Shown: piece after piece, positions 1 to 11,944 of the stretch
Numbering within the stretch: the first letter of the stretch is position 1
Layout: the number at the start of each line of letters is the position of its first letter
Origin: Lasiodiplodia sp. COLG20
Lineage: Eukaryota; Ascomycota; Dothideomycetes; Botryosphaeriales; Botryosphaeriaceae
NCBI GenBank assembly: GCA_009801085.1
Contig: VNWV01000011.1
Coordinates: forward strand, 186,001-250,000
Reading direction: 5' to 3'
Length of the DNA: 64,000 bases
Notes under the pieces: generated by a model
Databases searched by the model: none
Told to the model about the DNA's origin: nothing
Seen by the model: the letters and a program-made list of their open reading frames with translations, nothing else
Program-made: the position numbers and the translations under genes

Positions 1-410
1 TCATCCGTGACCTGGATGGCAACCTGCCGGTCCCACATGACTTGGCTGACCATCTCCTCCACGTCGCGAGCGACGAACCGACGGCCATCTTGCAGCTCGA
101 CGAGCTCTTGCATGTCTCCAATCACCTCCACCTCGCCATCTTCTCCGAACCGGGCGAGCTTCCTAGTTGCGTACACCCGCTTCGAGCGAGCAAAGCCGAG
201 CTTCTCCAACCACGCAGGCTGCACAGCAGTACATCCAGCCTCGGCCTTCTCAACAACAAGCTCGCCAACGACACCCATCGGCACCAGCGCATCGCGGTTC
301 CGAGCATCAACAACCCACGCCGAGCGCTGCCGGAGACCCTCCAAGTCCTCCGCCGTCAGCAACTCGACGTCCGCAACAGCCAGGTCATCAAGCCCGCCAT
401 CCGCAGCTCT
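1..410 (-). other. Truncated, degenerate adenylation domain remnant inside the NRPS
   Basis: Directly after C3 the reading frame enters sequence that matches only the C-terminal part of an adenylation domain. WVVDARNRDALVPMGVVGEL corresponds to the usual WVVD..N...L.P.G..GEL stretch. The A7 motif Y-R-T-G-D is replaced by YATRK, and the A8 loop has become GDMQELVELQDGRRF. The roughly 280 N-terminal residues of an A domain (A1 to A5 motifs) are absent between the C3 end and this piece. It cannot be an active adenylation domain. Degenerate A domains between a C and a T domain are known in fungal extracellular siderophore synthetases; whether a T-C pair follows lies outside the window. Confidence 0.8.
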
Positions 411-3400
411 CAATAGCTGCTTCAACACGTGCTCAAACTGCGCGACCATGCGCTCGACCAGCGGTTCGCCCAGAACCCTGTCATCATGCGTCGCGCTGGC
501 CTTCACATTCGCCTTGCCGTCGTCGTTGTCAAACACGCACTCCAGCAGCAGCGGGTACGTATGGAAAGCGCCCGTGTCGAGCACGCGGCCGCCGTGGACA
601 AGATCACAAACCATCTTGTTCTCCTCCTCCTCCATCTTCTCACCCGCATTCCTCTTCTTCTTCTTCTCCCTCTTCTCCGGATTCAGCGTCAACAGCGTCC
701 GGAACTCGCACGCCGCCGCCTCGCCAGCCCCGAGGCGCCGGATAGCCTGCAACCCGCGGTGGCAGTGCGGTATCGCCGCCGCGCTCTGATCCTGGACGCG
801 CTGCAGCAGCGCCGAGACTGTCTGCTGCCTGTTGTTGTCATCACCGGCAAGGTTGATGCGCAGCGGTGCGGTCGTCAGCGTCGGGCCGGGGAGGCTGGCG
901 ACGTCGGCGACGGGCGTGAGGCGGCCGGACTGCGCGATGCCGAGCGTGACGTCTGTGGAGGAAGCGTAGCGGGAGAGGACGAGGGCCCAGGCGGTCTGCA
1001 GGAGGGTGGCGGTCGTGATGTTACTGTTGCTGCTGCTGCTGGTGGATTTGGTTGGCAGGGAGATAGCGCGGGTAACGGTGCGGGAGGCGCGGGGGGTGTA
1101 GTCGAGGATGAGGGGGAGTGGGAAGGGCGTGGGTGTGGCGCCGGCGAGGGTGGTGCGCCAGAAGGCGTCGGAGGCGGCGGGGGAGAGGGTGTTGAGGTAC
1201 TTGATGAAGCGGCTGAAGGGAGGGGGCGGCGCGCTGGGGGATGTGTTGGAGTGGTGGTGGTGGTGGTGGTGGTGGTAGGCGGCGTTGATGGCGTCGGAGA
1301 GCATGGCTACGGTGGCGCCGTCGTAGATGGCGTGATGGGCGGTCCAGATGAAAGTGTTGTTGCCGTTGTTGCTGGTGATGATGGCGTAGCGGGAAAGCTC
1401 GTCGCCGAAGCCCATTGGGATGGTTTGGTCGCGCTTGACGTAGGCGTCGACGCTCGATGCTGTTCGCCAGTTGATCGCTGGCGTGGATGCCTTGAGCACG
1501 GCCTGGAACATGCCTGCCTCGCCGAGGTGGACGATTCGAGTGCGGAGGATCTGGTGGGTTGTCACGACAGACTCCCACGCAGCCTTGAACCGCTCCATGT
1601 CTGTCCCATGCTTCAGATCAAGCACGATCTGCGCGACGTAGGAGCCAGCTTGCTTCCCTGATGCGGTCATTAGTCCCTCTTGTAAAGGTGTGCAGGGATA
1701 CATGTCTTCCACATCGCCCACCGTGACCTTGCAGTCAGCTGCGGCATAACGGACGGGCTCCGACGATGCATCCGGCATCAGTGAGAAGGGAGCGGCGTCT
1801 GTGTCGTTCTTCTTTTCAGCACCACCCAATGCCGCCATGCATTGCGCCATGTCGCGGAGTACAGGCATCTTCATGATGTCGACCACGCGCAAGGAAAAGC
1901 CCTCCCGCCTAGCGACACCCGAGAGCTGCATTGCCGTAAGGGAGTCGCCTCCCAGTCTCAGGAAGTCATCCTGCACACCAACCTCTTGCGGATCATCCAG
2001 GCCGAGCGACTCAGCCCACATCTCCTGGAGCCTCCGCTCCATCTCCGTGTGACGCTCCGATCCCGATCTCGCCGGAAAATCTTCATCATCGACGGCACCG
2101 AGCTCTCCAGCTGCAACAGCTGCAGGCCCAGAGCCGCGGTGGCCAACCGCCTCAAGAACATCCCGCACAACCCCCTCCCCACCATCCACCACCAGCCTCC
2201 TGACCACCTCCTCAAACCTCCCCACCATCCCCTCCACCTCCGCCCTCCCCATCGCCCCCGACGCATACACCACCTCCACCGCCACCACGCCCTCCGCCTG
2301 TTGCGGCTCGCACACCACCGTCACCGGATAGCTGTACGAGCTCCCCACCTCCACCGCCTTCGACTCGACTTCCCACTCCGCGGTGCTCGCCGTCGTCGTT
2401 CGCGGCGGCTGCACGACAAACAAACTCCGCACCGCCGCAACCGCAGCCCTCGCTGTCACCATATCCCGACGACTCTTCGCCAACGCGCCCTGCACCCCGC
2501 GCAACCCCAGCGCCTCGTGCGGCGCCATGGCCGCGGCGTCGTCCTGCACGCGCAGGAGGACGGCGGACAGCTTCTCGTCTACCGCGGCACCGATGCGCAC
2601 GGGTACAGCCGCGATGGTCGGCCCCGCGAGGGAGTCGATGCCGGGGAGCGGCGCTTGGCGGCCGGAGACGATGGCGGCGAAGAGGATGTCGGGTTGGCTG
2701 GTGGTGGAATAGGAGGCGAGGAGGAGGGCCCAGGCGGTGCGGAGGGTGGTGGCGAGGGTGACGGGGGGAGAGGAGGAGGAAGGGGGGAGGCGGATGGTGA
2801 AGTGGGTGGAGGTGTCGGGGGAGGTGGTGGTGGTGGTTGGTGGGAAGGGCGTGGCGGTGGCGTTGGAGAGGTAGGATGTCCAGAAGGCGGTGGTGGCGGG
2901 GGAGGATTGGACGGTGGTGAGGTAGTCGATGTATTTGCGGAAGGGGACGGGGGTGGGAGATGGTGTTGGTGTGTTCGGGCCGTTGTTGTGGTAGAGGGTG
3001 CGGAGGCGCTGGAGGAGGAGGGAGACGGAGAAACCGTCGTACAGCGTGTGGTGGGCGAGCCAGACGAAGGAGCGGGTGCGAGAGGCTCTGTCGCTGATGA
3101 TGGCCACCCTGCTTGCGGAAATGGTGGAGGTATGTCTTCTCTGGTTGAGGAACACCTTTAGGTCATGGCTCTGTTCCCATTCCACTGCCTTCCTGCGGAG
3201 GACCACCTGCATCGGCCGAGGTGGTTTGGTTTGCACCGTCTGAAAGATGACGGTGCGGAGGATCGTGTTCTCCTGAACGCATACTTCCCACGCGGCGCAG
3301 AACTTGTCGAAGTCGAAATTGCTTGGGAGCTTGACGGTATGATATGCCATGTAAGCGGTAGGGTTCTTCGCTGACTCAACCACAAACGCCTCTTGCAGCG

Positions 3401-6400
3401 GTGTGGCAGGATAGATGTCTTCGATCTCATCCTCGCTCTTCAGCTCACAGGCCGCGACAGCCTCAGCTCGAATCGATTCCGCAAGGCCACCAATCAGCTC
3501 AAACGGCTTGAATATCGTAGCCTCATCAAGCTCAGTCGGAGTCTCAGCCTGCATCGTCTTGGCCAAATCCCTCAAAATCGGATTCCGCAGAACCGAGGCA
3601 ACAGACAAGCGCATGCCCTCGGCCCTGGCCGCCGCCACCAGCTTCATCGCAAGGAATGAATCGCCTCCGAGATGGAAGAAGTTATCATCCATCCGGACCT
3701 CTTCAGCAGAGAAGCTAGGGAGAACGGACGCCAGCATAGCCTTCAACTTCCTCTCCACCAGCGACTCAGGAGCCCTCATCTCCCCCGCCGCCCCCATCCT
3801 CGCGGCGCGCTGCTTGCTGCCCAGCTCCGCCGCAATGACACGCAGCCTCTTCCGGTCCAGCTTGCCCGACGACATGCGCGGGAACGGCTCTTCCGTGACC
3901 GGCACGATCGTCGACGGCACCATGTACCGCGGCAGCCGGCTGGGCAGCTTCGCCTCGAGCATGGCTACCGTGTTTGCGATGTCCTTTTCCGTGGCGCCGA
4001 CCATCTCGACCAGCAGGACGAGCTTCGAGTCGACCACCTCGACCGCAAGGGGCATGACGGCGGGAAGTACCAGCGCCGCGGCCTGCTGCTCGATCTCGGA
4101 CAGTTCAACCCTTTGGCCCCGCACCTTGACCTGCGAGTCGTTGCGGCCGACGAACTGTAGCTCGCCGTCGGCCTTGAAGCGCACCAGGTCGCCGGTGCGG
4201 TAGAAGCGGCGAAGCTCAGGCACCGTGGAAAGGAAGTCCGGCCGCTCGACGAACGCGGCGGCCGTTTTGGCATCGGCGTTCAGGTAGCCACGGGCAAGAC
4301 TCGGTCCCTCGAGCCAGAGCTCGCCCGCCGCGCCGACCGGCACGAGACGCGGACGCGACGACGCCGCCGTCTCAGGATCAACAACCCAAGCGCGGCAGCA
4401 GAAGCTCCGGCCGATCGAAAAGCGATCCGACGACGGCTGCACGGCCGTCTGGAAGGTAGCGTAGACAGCCGTCTCGGTCGGGCCGTACGCCTCGACGAGG
4501 TGCTCGACGCCTTGGGGCGGCGGGCCGGCCCAGGCGCGGAAGATGCCCTGCTTGATGACCTCGCCGCCGGTGATGACGGTGCGGACGGACGGGATGCCGG
4601 AAGGCGGCGCGAGGATGTCGAGCATGGTCGGCGTCATGAACATGGTGTCGGGCCGCAGCGCGTTGATGGCGCGCGCGACGTCGTTCATGCGCTGCGCGTC
4701 GGAGATCTGGCAGACGCAGCCGCCCGTCGTCAGCGTGCTCCACAGCTCGAAGATGCTGGCGTCGAAGGTGTAGGCGGAGAATTGGAGGACGCGGGATGAG
4801 GGGGTCAGGTTGATGAGCGGGCTGTAGCGCGTGGAGCTGGCGAGGAATTGCGAGTGCTGCATCATGATGCCTTTGGGGACACCGGTTGTTCCCGAGGTGA
4901 AGAGCACGTAGGCTAGGTTGTTGGGCGTTACAACTTCCGGGAACTTGCGGACTGGTAGATTCTTGATGAAAGAGGGCGAGACGATGACTTGCTGTACGTG
5001 CTCCTGAAGTCGGGCTGCCGTCTTTGGCGATGCCACGACAATATTTGCTGAGGTATCTTTAAGTAGCCCCAGAAGTCGGTCAAGTGGCGCCTCTGGATCG
5101 AAGGGAACGAAAGCACCGCCTGCCTTCATGATAGAGAGCATGGCGACAATAGTCCAGGTGGACTTCTCCATGCACACTGGAACAATGCACTCGGGACCAA
5201 CGCCCAGATTGTGCAAATGGCCTGCCAGCTGTGAACTCAGCTGGTCAAGTTCGCGATAGGATAGCTTGCCGTCCCATCCATGCACAGCCTGGCGATCTGG
5301 CTGCTGCTTGCTGAACTGCTGGATAAGGTGGTGGATGCAGCTGTTGACTGGAGCGCTGGATGCCAGCTTTGCGTTCCACTCTTTTATGCTGGTCAGATCT
5401 CTATCACTGATCACCTTGAGATCGCCCACAGCGGAGTACGGGTTTTGGACAATACTCTCTACCACCTTTGACACGGTGGCAGCAAGATTCTCTGCTTGAA
5501 GCTTTGAAATTTTTGAAGTCCAGTACTCAATGACGAGCTCGATTCCGGTTTCAGAGACGTAGCCGAGGAACGTAGCAGCGTACTAAGGAGAAGGTTTTGC
5601 TGTCAGCAAGAGAACACATGCAGTTGTAAAGGAACTTGTCTCCTAGTCCGACGAAGAATGACATCCTCCCATGGACGCAATAAAGCAGTCATCCACCCCG
5701 ACACTTCAAAGAACAGAAGAAAAGCACTTACTTCCGTCGGATCCATCTCCCTCACAACCCTCACCTCGACTCCATCTCCCCTTTTCCCCCTTTCCGCTCC
5801 ACCCACCACCCTCTGCAACGACATGGCCGTCCCAAACAACCCCTCTCCTCCCATCTCACTCCCCCCACCACCACCCATCGCATGCACCACATCCGCCAAC
5901 GGACACTCCCGATGCGGCATCTGCTCGATGCCATCGTCCTGCACGCCCCTCAAACACTCCAGCACCGTCGCGGTCGGTGGCAGCCGCGCACGACAAGCTT
6001 GAATGTTCGTAAACACACCCAGCGCGTCCTCAGCGGCATCGACGGCGCCACGACCGCTACTGAGGTACCCGAAGACGGGGTCAGAGGCTGATGATGACGA
6101 GGTGTAGGCGCGCAGGACGACTGCCCAGGCAGTCTTGAGGAGGTCGGAGAGCGTGAGCCCGTGGAGGCGGCAGAAGGATGTTGTGGCGGCGGCGTTGATG
6201 GGGGGGACGGGGGCGAAGGAGAGGGTTGGGGGGTTGGTGGTGGAGAAGCTGTCGCTCCATGAAGGCAGGTGGCAGGGCTGGGCGCCGGCGAGGTGCTCGG
6301 TCCAGTACTGCAGGGACTGGGCGTGCGAGGAGGAGGAGGAGGAGGAGGAGGAGGAGGGTGGGGAGATGATGTGCTCGATGTAGCTGCGGTAGGAGAGTCG

Positions 6401-9400
6401 CGAGGGGAGGAGGGAGCCAGTGGGGGCGTAGGCGTGCTGCAGGTCGCGCGTCAGGATGCTCGTGCTGCTGCCGTCGATGCAGACGTGGCTGATGTCGAGG
6501 CGCAGCTGGAGCTTGTTGGAAGCGTTTCTGGGCATGGCTGCGACGAGGAGGCGGTGCTCTGGCTGGCTGGGAGCCCACGGCTCGACGGGATGCGCTTCGA
6601 CATCGTCGACGTGAGCAATTGCCGCCTTCGCCTGGCGCAGCACGACTTGGTCGAAGCTGCCGTCGCCCCGCACGCTCTCGACGAACACGGTCCGCAGCGC
6701 CGCGTGCCGGTCGATGACGGCCTGCCAGGCGCGCTCCAGGCGAGGGAGATCAATGTTGCCGTTGGACGACTGCACCTCGAGGAAGAGCTGCGAAGTGTAG
6801 CTGCCCCTGTCGCCAGCCCGGCTCAACAACATCCCGTTCTGCATCGGCGAACAGGGATACGTGTCTTCCACCTCTCCCGCCTCCACGCCCATGCTCGGCA
6901 GCACCTCTCGCATCAACCGCGCCGTCTCTGCCGGCTGTGCCCTCAGTAGCGGGAAGCGGTCGTCCTCCTGCTGCTGCTGCGTCATTGTCGGCAACGCACT
7001 GAGCTGCGGCGCCACGGCGGCGAGGACGCTCTCGCACTCGCGCATCCACTGCCCGATGCGCTCGCGGTGCCGCATGCGCGCGTTCATCGTGAAGGACAGC
7101 TTGAGCCGGCGGCCGCCGTTGACGACGTTGCCCAGGATCTCGACGAGGCCGAAGCGCGGCAGCGCGGTGCCGAAGCCGTCGAGGTGCAAGAGCGTCTGGT
7201 TGGGGACCTCGGTGAAGAGGCTCTCGGCGCGCTCCAGCTGCTGGTATTTGCCGGCGTAGTTAAATGTGATTTCCATGGGCGGATAATGCGGGCTGTTGGT
7301 GCCGTGGTGGTGCTTTTGCTGGCGGCTTTTGTAGTAGTGCGAGGCGAAATGCGCGAGGCCTTTGTCGGGAAACTGGGCGCGGAGGGCCTTGATCTCGCGG
7401 ATGGTGTCTGCTGGGCTTTTGCACGTCTTTTCCGAGACTACCATGGGCAGGATCGTGGTGAACCAGCCCACCGTGGAGGACAGGTCAATGGTCTCGTCCC
7501 AAGATGGTTCTCTGCCGTGGCCTTCGACAAAGAATGCTGGAACTGGCCTTTCGGGGAAGACAGCGTGGAAGGCAGACATTGTAGATGCAAGCAGTACATC
7601 CACTGCCTCAACCTCGAGAGATGACTGGCTTGCAGCACCAAGGATCATGGATGATAGCCTCTCATCCAACACAAGCACCTCGGTAACTGCGTCTCCGTAG
7701 GAGTTTGGCAGTTTTTCCATTCCCCAGAAGCCGTAGTCGGGCTCAGGAAGCTCAAAGGGTAGCTGTTGCGGCGGGAGACTCCGGATGTACCTTTCTTGGA
7801 GCTTACACCACTTCTGGAATGAGCATGCGTTAGAAGAATTAATAATTCCACCTCTTGTGATGTACTCTTCCAGCTGCTGCAGGATGATACGCCACGACAC
7901 AAAGTCGGTTACAAGGTGGTGAGCGCAGACAAACAAAAGTTGCTCCTTCCCACCTCTGGTGGTCATGAGATCGGCACGGATAAGGGGGCCGTACTTTATG
8001 TCGAGGTCTCGTTGCGTGTCCTTGATTATAGGCATCAATTCTGATTCAGATGTGCCGTTGACGATATGAGAGCAAAGCTGATAAGACTCTAGAACCTCAT
8101 CAGAGATGTACTGGAACCAGCATCCACGCTTCATTTCAAAGAACCGAGCTCTCAACATCGGATTGTGCGAAACGACTGCCTCGAGCGCATTGTCGACGGC
8201 ATTCCGCGTGACATTTCTGTTCAGGCGGAGTAGGAAGCTGATGTTGTCTTGGTTGTCCCCCTTGGGCGAGAGGTGAAAGAACAACTGCTGGATCGGGGAG
8301 AGCTTGAAAGGTTCCCCCTCATCCCCTTCGTCGTCGGTGGAAGGCAACGATTCGGTCTTCGGAATGGGCTCATCGACCATTCCGGAGGTGATTTCCGCAA
8401 TGGTCTTCTTCTGAAGAATGCGCTGAACAGTGATGGGCAGGCCACAAGCAGCCGCCTGTGACACGACCTGCATGGCCGAAATCGAATCGCCGCCGAGGCT
8501 CTGGAAGGCACTGGTGCGATTGATCTCCTCTTCAGGCACATTCAACACGCGACTCCATACCCGGCGCAGCTCGTTCTCAGCACGACTAAGCTTCGACTCG
8601 GCCGGCGGCGCAGCGGGACTCTTCTTCCGTGATAGCTTCGCTTCACCCAGGGCACGCAGGCCCTTCCGGTCCACCTTCCCGTTCATTGAAATGGGGATAC
8701 GCGGCACTGCGATGAACGCCGACGGCATCATAAACTTGGGCAAGACGTCGCGAACCTGCTTTTCCGCGACCTGCATCTCCGCATCCAGCCGCTGCTGGTT
8801 AAACTGGTCGTCGCCGCCGTCGGACCAGTCGCCATCGAGCGCGACGAAGCCGACCAGCACCCCGCGCCCGGGGCCGTTACCTACCTTTCTCTTGACCAGC
8901 TCGACGATGATATCGCGAGGCGGCTGCATGGCGCGGCGGAACTGGACTTCGATCTCGCCGCACTCGACGCGCTGGCCGTACAGCTTGACCATGTCGTCCT
9001 TGCGGCTGACGTACGTGAAGCTGCCGTCGGGCTGCTGCTCGACGAGGTCGCCGGTGCGGTAGAACCGCAGGGCACGGGGGTCGGTCTCGGTGGGGAAGAG
9101 GCGAGTGTGCCACGTGGGGCGGCCGATGAAGACGGCGGCCGTCTTCTCCGGCTCGTCGAGGTAGCCGCGGCCGACGTGCGGGCCCTCGACGAGCAGCTCG
9201 CCGACGTCGCCGGCGGGAGTGCGCGCGTCGGGGTTCTCCGGGTCGACGACCCAGCAGCGGCCGGCGACGGCGAGGCCGATGCTCTTGCCGTTGGACTGCG
9301 GCGAGATGGGTGGCGTGCATGTTGCGACGACGGATGCTTCCTACAATCCATCACAAAACGTGTTAGCTTCCTCGTCCTCTTATAACATGATGGCAGACAA

Positions 9401-10691
9401 GGATCCATCAAAACAGCCTCAAGGGGGCGGGGCCGGAAAACTCACCACCTGACCGTACGCATTCATCAACACCACCCCCTTCTCGACCCACCTCTCCAGC
9501 ACACCAGCCGACATGGCCTCTCCCCCCTGCACCAGCGTCTTGAGCCCCTCCAGCCCCCCACCCACAAGCTCCAAGGCTCCGATAAACGAGGACGTCAGGA
9601 TCGCCCAATCCGCCCGCATGGTTTTGACCGCATCTGCGAAAGCAATTGGATCCAGCCGTGCATCTTCACACACGACACACACCGTTCCGCCGACGACCAG
9701 CGTCGTCAGCATCTCGGTGATGGACGCGTCGAAGTTGTACGATGCGAATTGTACAGCGCGGGTGGATGAAGTCATGTGCATGGCCGCGGCGTGGCCGAGC
9801 GCGCCGGCGACAAAGGAGCCGTGCTCGATTAGCGCGCCCTTGGGCGTGCCGGTGGAGCCGGAGGTGTAGACGATGTAGGCGGCATTGTGGGGTTGTGGGG
9901 GTGGTGGTGCATGGTGTCGGGATGAAGAAGAGGTGGAGGAGCAGGGGGAAGATGGGGTGGATGACGAGGGTGAAGCTGCGGACTGTTCGAGTTGCCGGAG
10001 AGCACGCTTGTCGAGACAGAGTGCCCGCGGGAGGAGCTGGGCTAAGCGTTTCTGCGAAGCTGGAGAGGTGATGGCGACACGGGCTTTGCATTTGCGGATG
10101 ATGGTGTCGAGACGTTCGGTGGGGTGGGCAGGGTCGAGGAGCACGAAGGCTGCTCCCGCTCTGAGGACGGCGACGATGGCGACGACTGTGGTTGCATCGT
10201 GTTAGGCTACTACTGCACAGGCAGGGGGGTGGATAGATGGCCGGAATACCTGTCCATATTGACTTCTCGAAACACAAGGGTACGATGACTTCAGGGCCGA
10301 TGTCGAGCTCATGAGTCAAGTGGTCTGCCAGCACTTGCGAGGCAGCGTCAAGGGCGCGGTAGGACATAGACTCGCCATCCGATGAGCAGACGGCCTCTGC
10401 ATGGGGTCTTGCATGGAAGTGTTCTTCGATCAGTTCAGGGATCGTGCGGTCGTGAGCCGCAGCTTCACGTCCGTATGGGGCCTTCATTGCAGCAAAGTTT
10501 TGGAAAACGAGCGAAGCTGGTCCGTAAAACGAGCGAAGAAGATTCTGAGGGACTGTATAGCTCTCATAGATTGTTTGGGCTGAGAGATTGCGATTTCCCT
10601 TGGCTCTTGTAGGGAGCTGAGCTCTGCCACTCTTCAGAAAGGAGCGTGGACGATTGCCACTGATGCCACCGCTAAGCCCATCACACCTCAC
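1..10691 (-). CDS. Non-ribosomal peptide synthetase, A-T-E-C-A-T-C-T-C-(A remnant), 3' end beyond window
   Basis: This multimodular enzyme activates amino acids and joins them on carrier domains. Exons seen are 10691-10250, 10185-9446, 9340-5732 and 5582-1; all junctions keep frame and the last exon stays open to the window edge (about 3390-3460 aa seen). Domains in order: A1 (about 10.45-8.66 kb; YTSGSTGTPKG, NAYGQ, NGKVDRKGL), T1 (LGGDS near 8.49 kb), E (8.3-7.0 kb; HHLVTDFVSW, VEGHGRE, GWFTTILP), C1 (6.9-5.6 kb; SHVCIDG, first His replaced), A2 (5.5-3.84 kb; FTSGTTGVPKG, EAYGPTE), T2 (near 3.68 kb), C2 (HHTLYDG near 3.04 kb), T3 (near 1.94 kb), C3 (HHAIYDG at 1.33 kb), then a degenerate A fragment (below 0.4 kb). 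The E domain implies that the residue loaded by A1 is epimerised to D. There is no starting C domain. The start is uncertain: 10487 (just before the A domain) is likelier than 10691. My reading of the pocket codes is DATIVGAVVK for A1 and DAFFIGAVYK for A2; I recognise neither. The product is unknown. Confidence 0.96.
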
Positions 10692-11944
10692 ATCTGTGCG
10701 TTCTAGATTTCGAAACGAAGTAAAATTTCATCTGGCGCTCGGAGCAAAACAACAAGTCTAGTAAGTGTGATGTGCGCTGTACTAGGTTCTGATACCGAAA
10801 TGCGCACCTGTCTTGACACAACCGACAAGACCGAGAAAACCGATCCATAGCCGAGTGTCTTGGGTATGGGAAATGTCCATGTGGTCCGATATTGTCGTGC
10901 AGCTGTACCCACAGCAGCGTGAGTGTCTCGCATCTGACAGGCCTGTGAGCGTCCAACCACCGCCAGCACGACAGATGCGGTTGGTCTCGGCAGGTGATGT
11001 TACCTCTTCTGGGCCCGGCAGGTCGTCACGGCAGCCATATGCGGTACCGCATTCAGCACCTCCTACTGGACAAATCGTCATCCGTCCACTGAAGGCGAAA
11101 CAAGTACAAAAAGAAAGCATGCAACTCAGTGGCAATTGCAACCTTTGCCTAGTCATGTATGCAGCTCGGAAAGCACGGTCTCGCGTGCAAAAGCCTTCCA
11201 AAACAGGGCTCCCCCACAGCCTCCAGCACACCACAATCGGAAGGGATAGTTGCCAATGATCCTCGTTCGGGGCCAATGTGGTTTCAGGGAATACGGAAAA
11301 TCGAATCTGGACTCCTACGGATGCTCATCTCGGTGGATCACTGGGGTTCTGGATCCCAGTACCAGGTCATTTCGCACGACATTGCAGCAGTGAGCATTGC
11401 CCTTCACGGCAGTTGTAGGATGATCAGTTGGTCGCGAATCTGCAAACCGGTCAGCAACAGTGCAGGACCTGCGTTTAATCTCTCCGGACCATGCTGGTTT
11501 TCCTAAACGAGCCAGCTCAGACGTGGTCAGATGCAGGCCCGATAAGCCGAGTGAAGTCCCCACGACCCGGAGCACGGCACACGGGACTGACTCTAGCCGG
11601 CCCACCGTGTAACCATCGGTTGAATTATCGTCCGGGGGAGCTATAGGTGATGCTGGGCGTCAAATCAGAGCCAGAGGCCAAGGGTAGCCCGGCAAGGGCG
11701 GCTCCGAGGATCTTTCTTGGCGCTACTGCCGGCAGGCGAAATTCCACAAGCCGAACGTCGTTTCTTTATTTTTACGACGGCTTGACTTGCGTCTCCACAC
11801 ACACAACCTTCACACATACAGTCGCAGTCGTTCACATCTCCCCGGTCGCGCTCCCTTGCACGGCATCTCTCTATCTGGCAGAGAGACGTCTTCCTGCAAT
11901 CTTCGTCCATCCTGGCCTCAGCTACATCAGGCTATACTGCGCAC
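10692..11944. promoter_or_regulatory. Shared divergent intergenic region between NRPS and ABC transporter
   Basis: This 1.25 kb stretch has no supportable gene and separates two divergently transcribed genes, so it should hold both promoters. Close to the transporter start (about 11.8-11.93 kb) it is pyrimidine-rich, with CT-rich runs typical of fungal 5' leaders. I see no clear TATA box and assign no specific operator. The two genes could be co-regulated from here; that is inference from layout only. Confidence 0.45.

Noticed and set aside
7..1661. Long plus-strand frames at 7-789 and 429-1661
   Set aside because: They lie antisense to the NRPS condensation domain and have Arg/Ala/Gly-rich shadow composition. 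The minus frame carries HHAIYDG and LGGDS motifs.
1842..3161. 439-aa plus-strand frame
   Set aside because: Antisense shadow of the NRPS T3 and C2 region; its Gly/Val/Glu-rich second half is typical of a GC-rich opposite strand.
10487..10691. Starting C domain before A1 in the NRPS
   Set aside because: The upstream residues show no HHxxxDG or other C-domain motif and the frame begins only about 70 codons before the A domain.
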